DNA of 48,896 bases from Oscillospiraceae bacterium (GTDB taxonomy: Bacteria; Bacillota; Clostridia; Oscillospirales; Acutalibacteraceae), in NCBI GenBank assembly GCA_031270605.1, contig JAISXG010000095.1, positions 1-48,896 on the forward strand, read 5' to 3'. Shown one piece after another: positions 41,799 through 48,896 of this stretch (the stretch's first letter is position 1; every line of letters starts with the position of its first letter). Under the pieces are notes generated by a model. It was not told where the DNA came from. It ran no database searches and saw nothing but the letters and a program-made list of their open reading frames with translations. Both the position numbers and the translations under genes were made by a program.

Positions 41799-41878
41799 CG
41801 AAGATAGGCTAGGCTTTGTTTCAAAAGCTTTTAAAATAACGAATGCAGGCTATCTTTTGATATGGGAGGAAATAGCCA

Positions 41879-42145
41879 ATGAACAAAAAAATAATCCTTG
41901 TTTTCGCAATTCTTTTGGCTGTGGCTCTTTTGTTTGCCAGCTGTAAGAAAGAAGAGAACCTTACAACGACCAACAAAGTGACCACAACAAAAGAAGGGGC
42001 GATCCAAGAAGGGTTGACAGACATCAGCGAAGGGCTCAGCGATGCGAACAGCACCATTCGCGAGGGCTTAACTGATTTGAGCGAAGATATCAGCAGCGGC
42101 ATGACAAACGCCAGCGAAAAAGTTAGCGAAGCGTTAGGCGGCTAA
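41879..42145 (+). CDS. Small lipoprotein with amphipathic repeats
   Basis: The 88-residue precursor has a lipoprotein signal (lipobox LFASC, Cys about residue 22), a Thr/Lys linker, and a tail of about 50 residues built on the repeated pattern EGL(T/S)D(I/L)SE (EGLTDISEGLSDANSTIREG, EGLTDLSEDISSGM). The tail is likely to form an amphipathic helix or coiled coil. GGGAGG lies 9-10 bases before the ATG. No family is recognised. Attachment to the outer membrane-leaflet surface of the cell or forespore is inferred from the lipobox. Confidence 0.75.
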   Translation: MNKKIILVFAILLAVALLFASCKKEENLTTTNKVTTTKEGAIQEGLTDISEGLSDANSTIREGLTDLSEDISSGMTNASEKVSEALGG

Positions 42146-42210
42146 CAAAAGAGCTTTGTGAAAAGCGCAGAAAAGAAAAGCGTGATTCAAAATGTTTCAT
42201 GTGCAAAAAA

Positions 42211-42246
42211 CGGGCAATGGCATACTGCATGCCTTGCCCGCTTTTG
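42211..42246. terminator. Bidirectional terminator
   Basis: CGGGCAA-T-GGCAT (42211-42223) pairs with ATGCC-TTGCCCG (42229-42240). T-rich tracts follow on the plus strand, and a six-T run follows when read on the minus strand. It serves the convergent lipoprotein and alarmone synthetase genes. Confidence 0.85.
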
Positions 42247-42272
42247 TGTTGTTTTTCTTCATTCAACAGGCC

Positions 42273-42968
42273 TCACAGGCAAAAAGCATCATAGGTGTCG
42301 TCTGTGTGCTTATATATGTTTTGCATGGTGTTGTCGACAGAGTGCAGCATTTCTGAGCAGATTTTCAGCTCGGCGATGCTTCTGTCTGAAATTTTCCTGT
42401 GGCGTTTGTAGCGAATCTCGTGTTCAAGGCTCGCCCACATATCCATCGCGATGGTACGCAGCTGAATTTCAACAAAAATATGCTCGGTGGAGGAAGATAG
42501 AAAAACAGGCACTTTCACGATCAAATGCAAGCTGCGGTAGCCGTTGTCTTTTGGGGTTTTTATGTAGTCGCGCTGCTCCATGAGCGTGATGTCATTTTGC
42601 CCCGCAAGGGTTTCGGCCAGGCTGTAAACATCCTCAATATAATTGCACACGACGCGCACGCCGGCAATGTCTGTGATCGCGTCAATCATGTCTTGCGTGG
42701 ATTCAATGCCTTTTTTTTGCATTTTTTCGATGATGCTCAGGGGTGACTTGAGTCGGTGCTCAATGTGATGGATGGGATTGTGGTTATAAAGGGAACTGAA
42801 TTCCGTATCTAAGATCTCAAGCTTTGTAATGACCTCTTTCATGCCCGCGTTATAAAGGGTGGACAGTGCCGAAATGTCATAGACGACGTGCTGCCAGTCT
42901 TCTGTGAAAATAATTTCTTCGAGCGAGGGGTCAAGCCCCTGCCTGATAAAGCCGTTTGTATTGGTCAT
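42273..42968 (-). CDS. Small alarmone synthetase, RelQ/YjbM-like
   Basis: The 231-residue protein consists of a single RelA/SpoT synthetase domain that makes (p)ppGpp from ATP and GTP/GDP. Motifs are HRLKSPLSIIEKM (about 68-80), ITDIAGVRVVC (about 98-108), the substrate loop DYIKTPKDNGYRSLHL (about 134-149) and VEIQLRTIAMDMWASLEHEI (about 167-186). There is no HD hydrolase or TGS domain, so it is a small synthetase and not a bifunctional Rel. GGAAAGG precedes the ATG. Confidence 0.93.
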   Translation of the reverse strand: MTNTNGFIRQGLDPSLEEIIFTEDWQHVVYDISALSTLYNAGMKEVITKLEILDTEFSSLYNHNPIHHIEHRLKSPLSIIEKMQKKGIESTQDMIDAITDIAGVRVVCNYIEDVYSLAETLAGQNDITLMEQRDYIKTPKDNGYRSLHLIVKVPVFLSSSTEHIFVEIQLRTIAMDMWASLEHEIRYKRHRKISDRSIAELKICSEMLHSVDNTMQNIYKHTDDTYDAFCL

Positions 42969-43121
42969 GGTAAATATACCTTTCCGGTTAGTCTTTCGCC
43001 GCTTGCTTTCAGCTTGCCGCTTTTTCTCGAGTTAAAATGCTGAAAAACGAGAAAGAAACAGAGATGCTTAGATGAAATGACAAAAAATGGCGGTGTGAAC
43101 TGAAAATAAGTGGCTATGCTG

Positions 43122-43151
43122 ACTATACCACATAAGTATGAATCATCTTAA
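43122..43151 (-). promoter_or_regulatory. Possible promoter of the alarmone synthetase gene
   Basis: On the minus strand, TTAAGA (plus 43146-43151) and TATAGT (plus 43122-43127) are 18 bp apart. Between it and the gene lies an inverted repeat, TTTCTCG (43023-43029) with CGAGAAA (43048-43054), which would form a hairpin in the leader. Nothing else is evident in the 309-bp gap 42969-43277. Confidence 0.4.
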
Positions 43152-43277
43152 CACATTTGGTGAATAGATTTTGTCGATTTATTAAAGAATTATAAAAATT
43201 TTTATATTGATTTTAAGCAAAGACGCACGAAAAAATACTCTTCGTGAGGCCATTGCTGCAATGTCGATTGAAATTAT

Positions 43278-45161
43278 TTACGGAGCAACAGAACCGGATG
43301 CGTCGTTTGTGCAGGCAAGAATCAGGGCTGTGTTCGCAGGGGCAAGGATGCCGCCGTCCTGTTTCTTGCCGCCGAAGATGCAGGAAACAGTGTCAAGGGG
43401 ATATGCCGGGGGCAGGTAATAGGTGATTTCGTGCTCATTTTTGTTTGCGATCACGAGGATGGTTTCGCTCTCGCCCCGCCGGCAAAAAGCAACGCAGCCG
43501 GCCGTTGCCGAAAGGGGCGCGAACATGCCCTCACGAAACACAGTGTGCGCGGTGCGCAGAGCGCCCAGAGCCGCAAAATGTTCTGTCAGCTCTTTGTCTT
43601 CATTTTCCCAGGGAAAGCAGCCGCGGTTGAAAGGGTCACGCCCGCCCTCCATGCCCGCCTCGTCGCCGTAATAGAGCGAGGGGATGCCGGGCAGAGTGTA
43701 TTGCAGAACAGACGCAAGTTTTAATATTTGTTTCGCCCGCTGTTTTTGGCTCTTTGTCAGCCGCAGTGTTGACTGCCATTCCCGCGATTCATTGCGCAGG
43801 TCGGCGCCGGAAAGCACGGTGAGGACACGCTCGGTGTCGTGGGTGCCGAGGTGGTTCATGAGCAGGTGCAGCGCGGGCGGCGGATAGTTTTCAATGATGG
43901 AAGAGATGCTTTCCAAAAACAGTTCTGCGCCGCCCTCTTTCGCAAAGGCGATGATTGCCTCGCGAAAGGGGTAGTTCATCACGCTGTCAAGCTGCTCGCC
44001 AAGCAAATAGCGCCTGCGCCCGCCGTGGCTGATTTTGTTGCTGGCGTCTTCCCACACTTCGCCGAGCAGCAGCCCCTCGGGATTCTCACGTTTGACCGCG
44101 CGCCGCAGCGCGTCGAGAAATTTGTCGGGCAGCTCGTCTGCAACATCAATGCGAAAGCCTGCAGCGCCAAGCCGCATCCATTTTGAAACAACGCCCCCGG
44201 GAGCGGTGATAAAGTCGATGAACTCCTCGTTTTCTTCGTCGATTTCAGGCAGGATTTTTACATTCCACCAGCAGGCATAATCGTCGGGATAGCTGCGAAA
44301 GCGATACCATTGATAGTATTTTGAGTCTTTGGAGTTATAGGCGCCTACGCTCGGGTAGCGGTTATACTTATTGAAATAGATGCTGTCCGCTCCCGTGTGA
44401 CTGAATACGCCGTCAAGAATGATGGAAATGTCGTGCGTCTTTGCGGTTTTGCAGAGCGTTTTAAAGTCTTCTTCTGTGCCAAGCAGCGGGTCGGTGCTCA
44501 TGTAATCCGCCGTGTCGTAGCGGTGGTTTGAGTGCGCCTCAAAAATCGGGTTGAGATAGATGCAGGTGACGCCCAGGGATGCGATGTAAGACAGGGATTG
44601 CGTGATACCCGAAAAGTCGCCGCAGAAATAGTCGTTGTTGAGAATTTTTCCATCAACGGTTCTGCGCCATTCGGGCGTGCTGCCCCAGTCGGATCGCAGG
44701 ATCCTGCCGTAGGGGATGCCCTCTTTGGGCGTTTTTGAAAAGCGGAAGCGGTCGGGAAAAATCTGATACATCACGCCGCCTTTGAGCTGTGCGGGTGTTT
44801 GGAAGGCGCGGGAATACACCGTCAACTGCCACATGGCACCGCGCTCGCCGAGCTGCCCGCGCGAGAGGTCGCTTCGGGTGATTTTCTCATGGGAGAGGTC
44901 GGTTTCATATTCAAAATAATACCAGTAAAGCCCCGGTTCCTCAATGCGGATTTCCGTGCTTCTGCGGTTGTGTTTGTCGCTCACCGGCTCCATAGGGTAA
45001 TGCACGGGCGTGCCGCCGTCTATGCACAGCACGAGGTTCATCCACAGGCATTGATAATGCGCGGGCAGGGAGGCGGAAAAGCGCACGCTTTGCCCTGCCG
45101 CAACGCTGCCAAACACGGATTTGTCGTTTGTATTATAGGAATTATAGGGGATAAAGTCCAC
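43278..45161 (-). CDS. GH13 alpha-amylase family enzyme, neopullulanase-like
   Basis: The 627-residue glycoside hydrolase cleaves alpha-glucans or maltodextrins. An N-terminal beta domain (1-120, CBM34-like) precedes the TIM barrel. Region I is DGVFSH (250-255), region II GFRIDVADE with nucleophile Asp339, region III GEVWED with acid/base Glu368, and region IV LGTHDTE with Asp442. YFCGDFSGI and HRYDTADY are typical of cyclomaltodextrinase/neopullulanase. There is no signal peptide, so it probably acts on imported oligosaccharides in the cytosol. The start is GTG 45161, with AAGGAG seven bases upstream. Confidence 0.93.
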   Translation of the reverse strand: MDFIPYNSYNTNDKSVFGSVAAGQSVRFSASLPAHYQCLWMNLVLCIDGGTPVHYPMEPVSDKHNRRSTEIRIEEPGLYWYYFEYETDLSHEKITRSDLSRGQLGERGAMWQLTVYSRAFQTPAQLKGGVMYQIFPDRFRFSKTPKEGIPYGRILRSDWGSTPEWRRTVDGKILNNDYFCGDFSGITQSLSYIASLGVTCIYLNPIFEAHSNHRYDTADYMSTDPLLGTEEDFKTLCKTAKTHDISIILDGVFSHTGADSIYFNKYNRYPSVGAYNSKDSKYYQWYRFRSYPDDYACWWNVKILPEIDEENEEFIDFITAPGGVVSKWMRLGAAGFRIDVADELPDKFLDALRRAVKRENPEGLLLGEVWEDASNKISHGGRRRYLLGEQLDSVMNYPFREAIIAFAKEGGAELFLESISSIIENYPPPALHLLMNHLGTHDTERVLTVLSGADLRNESREWQSTLRLTKSQKQRAKQILKLASVLQYTLPGIPSLYYGDEAGMEGGRDPFNRGCFPWENEDKELTEHFAALGALRTAHTVFREGMFAPLSATAGCVAFCRRGESETILVIANKNEHEITYYLPPAYPLDTVSCIFGGKKQDGGILAPANTALILACTNDASGSVAP

Positions 45162-45193
45162 AGAACCGCTCCTTATTTGTTAGGTTTTAAATT

Positions 45194-45222
45194 ATTTTAC
45201 TACCGATTTCTGATTTTATCAA
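45194..45222 (-). promoter_or_regulatory. Promoter of the GH13 gene
   Basis: On the minus strand, TTGATA (plus 45217-45222) and TAAAAT (plus 45194-45199) are 17 bp apart. Confidence 0.7.
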
Positions 45223-45244
45223 TCTTTTGTGGATGTGTCAGCAA

Positions 45245-45280
45245 AAAAACAGAAGACATTCTTTGAAGCCTTCTGCTTTT
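45245..45280 (-). terminator. Terminator of the GlcNAc operon
   Basis: CAGAAG (45250-45255) pairs with CTTCTG (45270-45275), with an inner TTC/GAA pairing. Read on the minus strand it is followed by seven T. On the plus strand it is followed by CTTTTTAG, so it may work both ways. Confidence 0.75.
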
Positions 45281-45284
45281 TAGT

Positions 45285-45443
45285 ATAGTCAAACCATTTT
45301 AAAAGCGATGTGGTTATTTGCGAGGAATTTTTTCGTCTGTTTAGGCCGGGGACGAAGGCATACTTGCGTATGAAGATGAGCCTAACGACAACAGGCGGAA
45401 AAAGGGTTGCAAAGACGCATTTGTTTTTAAGTGGTTTGACTAT
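45285..45443. mobile_element. MITE-like inverted-repeat element, copy B
   Basis: This 159-bp element has 20-bp terminal inverted repeats (45285-45304 and 45424-45443) that match at 18 of 20 positions, with the same ATAGTC...GACTAT ends as copy A at 12399. Internal similarity to copy A includes ATTTGCGAGGA followed by a T-run and CG, and GCAAAGACG near the right end. TTAGGC (45341-45346) pairs with GCCTAA (45380-45385) around CATAC/GTATG, so the whole element can fold into one long hairpin. It has no coding capacity. Confidence 0.7.
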
Positions 45444-45467
45444 ATATGTTCTGTTTGAGCCGTAAAG

Positions 45468-45704
45468 TCAGATCAATTTTTTTAATTCCAGCGCCCGTTT
45501 ATACAGCGGGTCAAAGTCGCAGCCGCAGGAGCCGCATTCCTTGTCTGCCTGTTCGATGGCCGCAATCAGCGCCCCGCGCGTTTCCGGCGCGCCGCCTCTT
45601 TCAAGCCACGCCTTTGCCGGTGCGTCAATCAAATCCCAATAAGAATTCGCAAAGGTGGTGATAATTTCTTGGAGTTCGGCTTTTTCATTGGTGGTGATAC
45701 TCAT
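45468..45704 (-). CDS. Small protein of unknown function with Cys motif
   Basis: This is a 78-residue protein, mostly helical (EKAELQEIITTFANSYWDLI, RGALIAAIEQADKECGS), with the cysteine cluster CGSCGCD near residues 59-65 and a C-terminal LYKRALELKKLI. The family is not recognised. A metal site is possible. The start at 45704 is supported by GAGGAG about 10 bases upstream; a TTG at 45722 is less likely. It follows the GH84 gene by 31 bp and lies before the shared terminator, so it is the last gene of that operon. Confidence 0.6.
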   Translation of the reverse strand: MSITTNEKAELQEIITTFANSYWDLIDAPAKAWLERGGAPETRGALIAAIEQADKECGSCGCDFDPLYKRALELKKLI

Positions 45705-45735
45705 GTTTATGCATCTCCTCAATCAAAATCAGAGG

Positions 45736-47403
45736 TTACCGGTCGGTCACAAATTCTAAAAATTCGCGGAAACAGAAACCCGTGAGCACCGTGGCGTCGT
45801 TGTTGTACTGTGACGAAAGCCGCAGAATTTTTTCATGCACTTCATCCTCGCCCTCAAGCAGATATTCCATGCCCAGTTCAAGCAGTGTGGTGCACAGGGC
45901 GAACTTGTCGCTCCAGCGGCGCAGTTCTTTGAAAATCGGCGCTTCGGCGGTGCCCAGCAGGTTCACGCATTCTTTCATTTTTTCAAGATATTCCCCGAGC
46001 TGTGTGAAAGCCGCTTCACCCTCGCCCTTGAGGATCATGGCGCCCGCGGTGCCGAGCACGTCGCTCATGAGCCGGGAGTTGCTGTCGTGCAGGCAGCTGG
46101 TTTTCAGGTGGTCTGCAAACAGCAAAAAAAGTTCCACATTCTCTTTACCGATCATCAGGTTGAGCGCGTTTTGATAGGACGCGTCTTTATCATATTGCAG
46201 CGGGTTCCAGAGGTAGTCCGCAATCGTAAGCAGCGGCACCTTTGTGCATTCGAAATATTCCATGCAATTTGCAATAATGCCCTTCGAATAGCGGTAAAGG
46301 TCTTCATCACGCCCCATGATCGGCCCGAGGTGCATTTCGTTGTGCATTTCGGCGTCATTGACGGGGTAGTTGTCCCAATACAGCGGGCGGTGATTGGTAG
46401 CGTCGATGAATCGAACGGCTTCCGGCACCGTGATTTCACGCGAGCAGATTTCGTTGCCCGTCCAAAAAACCTCCGCCTCGGGCACAATGCCGCGGCCGAA
46501 TTTTGAAATTTGATATTCGGTGCCCTTACCGTGATACTGCATGGGGCAGACGGTTAGGCGGTTGCGCTTATCGATCTCACACAGAGCCGCGTGGTAACGA
46601 TTGATGAGGTCGATGTGGGCGTTGACGGTTTCTCCGTAGCGCGCCTTGTCCTCTTCAAAGGCAAGCTCGTGGGGAATATCATCAAGCAGCAAGCCGAAAC
46701 CGCGCACGCCGATGTCATAAAGCTGCTTTGTTTTGTTCATTAAATCCGAAAAGTCCGCTTCGCTTGTGTATCGCATGGAAAGGCCGGGTGCGATGCAGTA
46801 ATGAAAGTCAATGCAAAGGTCTGCGGCCGTGTCAACAAGCGTTTTTAAGTCCCGCAATTCCTGTTCGGGGTATAGCTCGCGCCACAACCGGCGGTGATAG
46901 GGGTCGTCCTTCGGTGCGTAATAAAAGGTGTTTATGCCGTTTTGAGCGGCGAGGCGCAGCATTTGGAGCCGTTGCCCGGGCTGCCACGTTTTGCCGTAAA
47001 AGCCCTCAATGAAGCCGCGTTTTTCAAACAGGGGGTAATCCTCCACGCGCCCGATCGGAAAAAAGTTTGCCGCGGCCATTTTTTCCACTGTGTTGAGCGC
47101 ATACCACAGGCTGCGGCGGCCGGAATAGGTGAGGGCGACTTCTATGCCGGTTTCATCACCCATAATATCAAGGATATACTTTTCGTCTGTCAAACGGGAG
47201 CATTTTTCGATATAACACAATCGCTCGGTTGTGTCCTGCTCTGCATGGATTGTCACGTTGCCGTTTTCTGCGAACACGGTGCCGAACAGGCGGCTGCGCT
47301 CGGCCTTAAGCGAAATGTCGGCAATGTGCAGCGTAAGCGAGGGCGTTGTTTTTAACGCGATGGTTTGCGCGGATTCAACTTTCTGCGGTTTCGGAAAAAT
47401 CAT
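45736..47403 (-). CDS. GH84 beta-N-acetylglucosaminidase
   Basis: The 555-residue enzyme resembles the catalytic part of bacterial O-GlcNAcase-type NagJ. An N-terminal alpha/beta domain (1-120) precedes the barrel, which begins KRGFIEGFYGKTW (128-140). NTFYYAPKDDPYHR (158-171) binds the sugar. The adjacent Asp241-Asp242 in GLLLDDIP are the catalytic pair for substrate-assisted hydrolysis, and VFWTGNEICSREI and PLYWDNYPVND complete the site. There is no signal peptide, in contrast to the large secreted clostridial enzymes, so a cytosolic role on imported GlcNAc compounds is likely. It lies in one operon with the GlcNAc kinase 34 bp upstream. Confidence 0.92.
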   Translation of the reverse strand: MIFPKPQKVESAQTIALKTTPSLTLHIADISLKAERSRLFGTVFAENGNVTIHAEQDTTERLCYIEKCSRLTDEKYILDIMGDETGIEVALTYSGRRSLWYALNTVEKMAAANFFPIGRVEDYPLFEKRGFIEGFYGKTWQPGQRLQMLRLAAQNGINTFYYAPKDDPYHRRLWRELYPEQELRDLKTLVDTAADLCIDFHYCIAPGLSMRYTSEADFSDLMNKTKQLYDIGVRGFGLLLDDIPHELAFEEDKARYGETVNAHIDLINRYHAALCEIDKRNRLTVCPMQYHGKGTEYQISKFGRGIVPEAEVFWTGNEICSREITVPEAVRFIDATNHRPLYWDNYPVNDAEMHNEMHLGPIMGRDEDLYRYSKGIIANCMEYFECTKVPLLTIADYLWNPLQYDKDASYQNALNLMIGKENVELFLLFADHLKTSCLHDSNSRLMSDVLGTAGAMILKGEGEAAFTQLGEYLEKMKECVNLLGTAEAPIFKELRRWSDKFALCTTLLELGMEYLLEGEDEVHEKILRLSSQYNNDATVLTGFCFREFLEFVTDR

Positions 47404-47437
47404 TTTATCAATCCCTTCCTGTATACGGTTATGGCGT

Positions 47438-48394
47438 TTATATTTCTGCTTTCATAATGTTTTGTTTGATTTCTTCGGTTATTTTTTTGCCTGCGGCTTT
47501 CATCGCGCCCAGCACCGCGCCTAAAACAGGTACGAGGGGCAGGCGACATACCGAAACGTTGGCAACGAGCCTTTGCAGCTCTTTGCAAAACGCGTCGAAA
47601 TAAATTGCGTGATGCATAAAAATGCCGCCGAAGACGCCAAGGGGCACGGGTTTTTCAAACTCTCTCAGCAGCGCCGCCGCAGTTGCCGCGAGCTCGCGCG
47701 CCGCGCTTTTTATAATGGCGCTTGCCGCGCTGTCACCCGCGTGCGCGCAATCGAATACTTGTTTTGCAAAGTCTGCAATCGCTTTGCGCTCAATCGGCGG
47801 GTCATAGAATATGTGAGTCAGGTCATGCAAATCGTTCACCTGATATTTTTTCTGCAGCGCTCCGGTCAGCAGGGTTTTTTCTGTCGCGCCCTCAAACGCG
47901 GTCACGGCCTTCTGAATGCCCGCAAGGCCGATTTTGTAGCCGCTGCCCTCGTCGCCCAGAATGTAACCGTAGCCGCCCTTTGAAAAAATCGTGCCGTCTG
48001 CCCTGCGCCCCGCTGCCATGGAACCGGTGCCGCTGATGACAACGCCACACTCGCCTTTCTGCATCATGCCCTCAAGAGCAATGGCAAGGTCGCTATCCAT
48101 CGTCACATAAGGCGCATCACACACGCCTGCGGTGAACGCCGCAAGCTCCTGCCCGTTTGCTTTTCCAAAAAGGGCGGAAGAACCGATAAATACCGAGTGA
48201 ATTTCAGGCACGCCGGATTTGTTTTTTATATCAGAAAGAATTTTTGCAAAGTTTTGGCGTGCCTGCTCGAGCCCCTCGGAATAATAATTGATCGAATCTC
48301 CCACATGGGTGCAGACAACGCGCCCGGTTTCGTCCGCAAGCGCGGCGGATGTTTTGGTGCCTCCCCCGTCAAGGCCCAAAAAGTAGTCAGGCAT
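47438..48394 (-). CDS. N-acetylglucosamine kinase, BadF/BcrA ATPase family
   Basis: This is a 318-residue sugar kinase of the eukaryotic-NAGK-like ROK/BadF fold. The phosphate 1 loop is FLGLDGGGTKTSAALAD (5-21), phosphate 2 is VISGTGSMAAG around 118, the GGYGYILGDEGSGYKIG segment follows, and VPLGVFGGIFMH lies near residue 250. It would phosphorylate GlcNAc released by the neighbouring GH84 enzyme to GlcNAc-6-phosphate, feeding NagA/NagB, which are not in this window. AAGGAG lies nine bases before the ATG. Confidence 0.9.
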   Translation of the reverse strand: MPDYFLGLDGGGTKTSAALADETGRVVCTHVGDSINYYSEGLEQARQNFAKILSDIKNKSGVPEIHSVFIGSSALFGKANGQELAAFTAGVCDAPYVTMDSDLAIALEGMMQKGECGVVISGTGSMAAGRRADGTIFSKGGYGYILGDEGSGYKIGLAGIQKAVTAFEGATEKTLLTGALQKKYQVNDLHDLTHIFYDPPIERKAIADFAKQVFDCAHAGDSAASAIIKSAARELAATAAALLREFEKPVPLGVFGGIFMHHAIYFDAFCKELQRLVANVSVCRLPLVPVLGAVLGAMKAAGKKITEEIKQNIMKAEI

Positions 48395-48459
48395 ATTCAG
48401 CTTCTCCTTTTGCTTTTATTATGATTATAATATATATACTAAAAATACGGACTACATTT

Positions 48460-48488
48460 ATAATATAATGGACGGCGGTTTTTTGCAA
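48460..48488 (-). promoter_or_regulatory. Promoter of the GlcNAc kinase operon
   Basis: On the minus strand, TTGCAA (plus 48483-48488) and TATTAT (plus 48460-48465) are 17 bp apart. Confidence 0.65.
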
Positions 48489-48640
48489 GAATATTTTACC
48501 GTTTTTGCGTTTTAAGAGGAAATATAGGGTTGAAAACGAAAGATAGAAACGAACATTCCCTGATTTTAAAGGCTTTTTTCGCTAAATCTGCAAACGCGCG
48601 GAAGCGTTGACAAATACTCGAAAAAAAGTGAAAAAAGGTG

Positions 48641-48670
48641 TTGACATTCGGGTGAGGGTTGTGATATTAT
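48641..48670 (+). promoter_or_regulatory. Upstream promoter of a probable rRNA operon (P1)
   Basis: TTGACA at 48641-48646 and TATTAT at 48665-48670 with an 18-bp spacer. Confidence 0.65.
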
Positions 48671-48712
48671 ATGCAAGCCGCCTAAACAGGGGGCAAACGA
48701 AAAAACTCCTTC

Positions 48713-48741
48713 TTGACAAGTGAATGTGTAGATGTTATAAT
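48713..48741 (+). promoter_or_regulatory. Downstream consensus promoter of a probable rRNA operon (P2)
   Basis: TTGACA at 48713-48718 and TATAAT at 48736-48741 with a 17-bp spacer form a perfect consensus promoter 72 bp after P1. Tandem promoters are typical of rRNA operons. Confidence 0.85.
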
Positions 48742-48747
48742 AACTTT

Positions 48748-48896
48748 TACACCTTTAAAATCAAGAGGATTAGCTCAACTGGACCTTGAAAATTAAACAA
48801 CGACGAAGCAAAGGAACCCTGAGATTTTTTTGGTAAGTTAGAAAACTTACGAAAGTAATTCCGGATTTGGGGTGAAGCCAAATGCAGAGTTGCGGA
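48748..48896 (+). promoter_or_regulatory. Leader of a probable rRNA operon (truncated by window end)
   Basis: The segment contains GACCTTGAAAATTAAACAAC (48782-48801), which resembles the boxA-type leader found before 16S rRNA in Firmicutes. Hairpins follow at 48833-48850 (GTAAGTT with AACTTAC, loop AGAA) and 48865-48883 (ATTTGG with CCAAAT), as expected of a processed leader. The start of 16S is not present before base 48896. A tRNA-like piece, GAGGATTAGCTCAACTGG, lies at 48765-48782. Confidence 0.65.

Noticed and set aside
42158-42583. Plus-strand open frame of 141 codons opposite the alarmone synthetase gene
   Set aside because: It crosses the bidirectional terminator and is antisense to a clear RelQ-like gene.
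48197-48424. Plus-strand open frame opposite the GlcNAc kinase start
   Set aside because: It is antisense to the kinase N-terminus and ends in a leucine run from reverse reading of a Lys/Glu-rich region.
48832-48896. Start of 16S rRNA
   Set aside because: The conserved 16S 5' sequence (AGAGTTTGATC type) is not reached before the window ends; only leader features are present.
1-48896. CRISPR arrays, prophage modules, transposase genes, intact tRNAs
   Set aside because: I looked for regularly spaced repeats, phage structural or integrase genes, DDE transposases and cloverleaf tRNAs and found none I could support.

Overview
The window is 49 kb of a Gram-positive, endospore-forming anaerobe, most likely a member of the Clostridia close to Oscillospiraceae/Ruminococcaceae. 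The indications are a Firmicutes-type ribosomal superoperon with zinc-ribbon variants of S14, S4, L36 and L24, a YpeB spore-germination protein, two secreted dockerin proteins, several lipobox lipoproteins, and promoters of strong TTGACA-17-TATAAT type with AGGAGG ribosome binding sites. The assignment is inferred from gene content and style only.

Layout. 1-441 is a palindrome-rich intergenic stretch. 442-11883 holds accessory and housekeeping genes: a small HTH-like protein, Tex, a large membrane protein of unknown function, a cytosolic neutral-ceramidase-like protein, a HAD phosphatase, an LCAT-like alpha/beta hydrolase, an ABC-2-type transporter pair and a cyclase/formamidase-family protein. 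A DUF6054-like protein follows, then the glycolytic run pgk-tpiA-gpmI (12585-16370), which lacks gap and eno at this locus. 16616-22253 carries an N-terminal-dockerin secreted protein, an orphan corrinoid protein divergent from a GNAT-aminotransferase pair, a small membrane protein and a lipoprotein.

22488-39031 is the full S10-spc-alpha superoperon: rpsJ, rplC, rplD, rplW, rplB, rpsS, rplV, rpsC, rplP, rpmC, rpsQ, rplN, rplX, rplE, rpsN, rpsH, rplF, rplR, rpsE, rpmD, rplO, secY, adk, map, a KOW-domain gene, infA, rpmJ, rpsM, rpsK, rpsD, rpoA, rplQ. It starts from a promoter with a structured leader of nearly 500 nt and ends in a strong terminator. The small genes rpmD and rpmJ are present.

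39084-48394 is a lifestyle region: a C-terminal-dockerin protein, ypeB, a small lipoprotein, a RelQ-type alarmone synthetase, a cytosolic GH13 amylase, and a GlcNAc kinase-GH84-small ORF operon that would release and phosphorylate N-acetylglucosamine. The window ends inside the leader of what looks like an rRNA operon (two tandem promoters and a boxA-like segment). The 16S gene itself is not reached.

The most interesting non-genic signal is a pair of related inverted-repeat elements (12399-12523 and 45285-45443) that share termini and internal motifs and look like non-autonomous mobile elements. One of them forms the start of the pgk mRNA leader. No CRISPR array, intact tRNA, transposase or phage module was seen.
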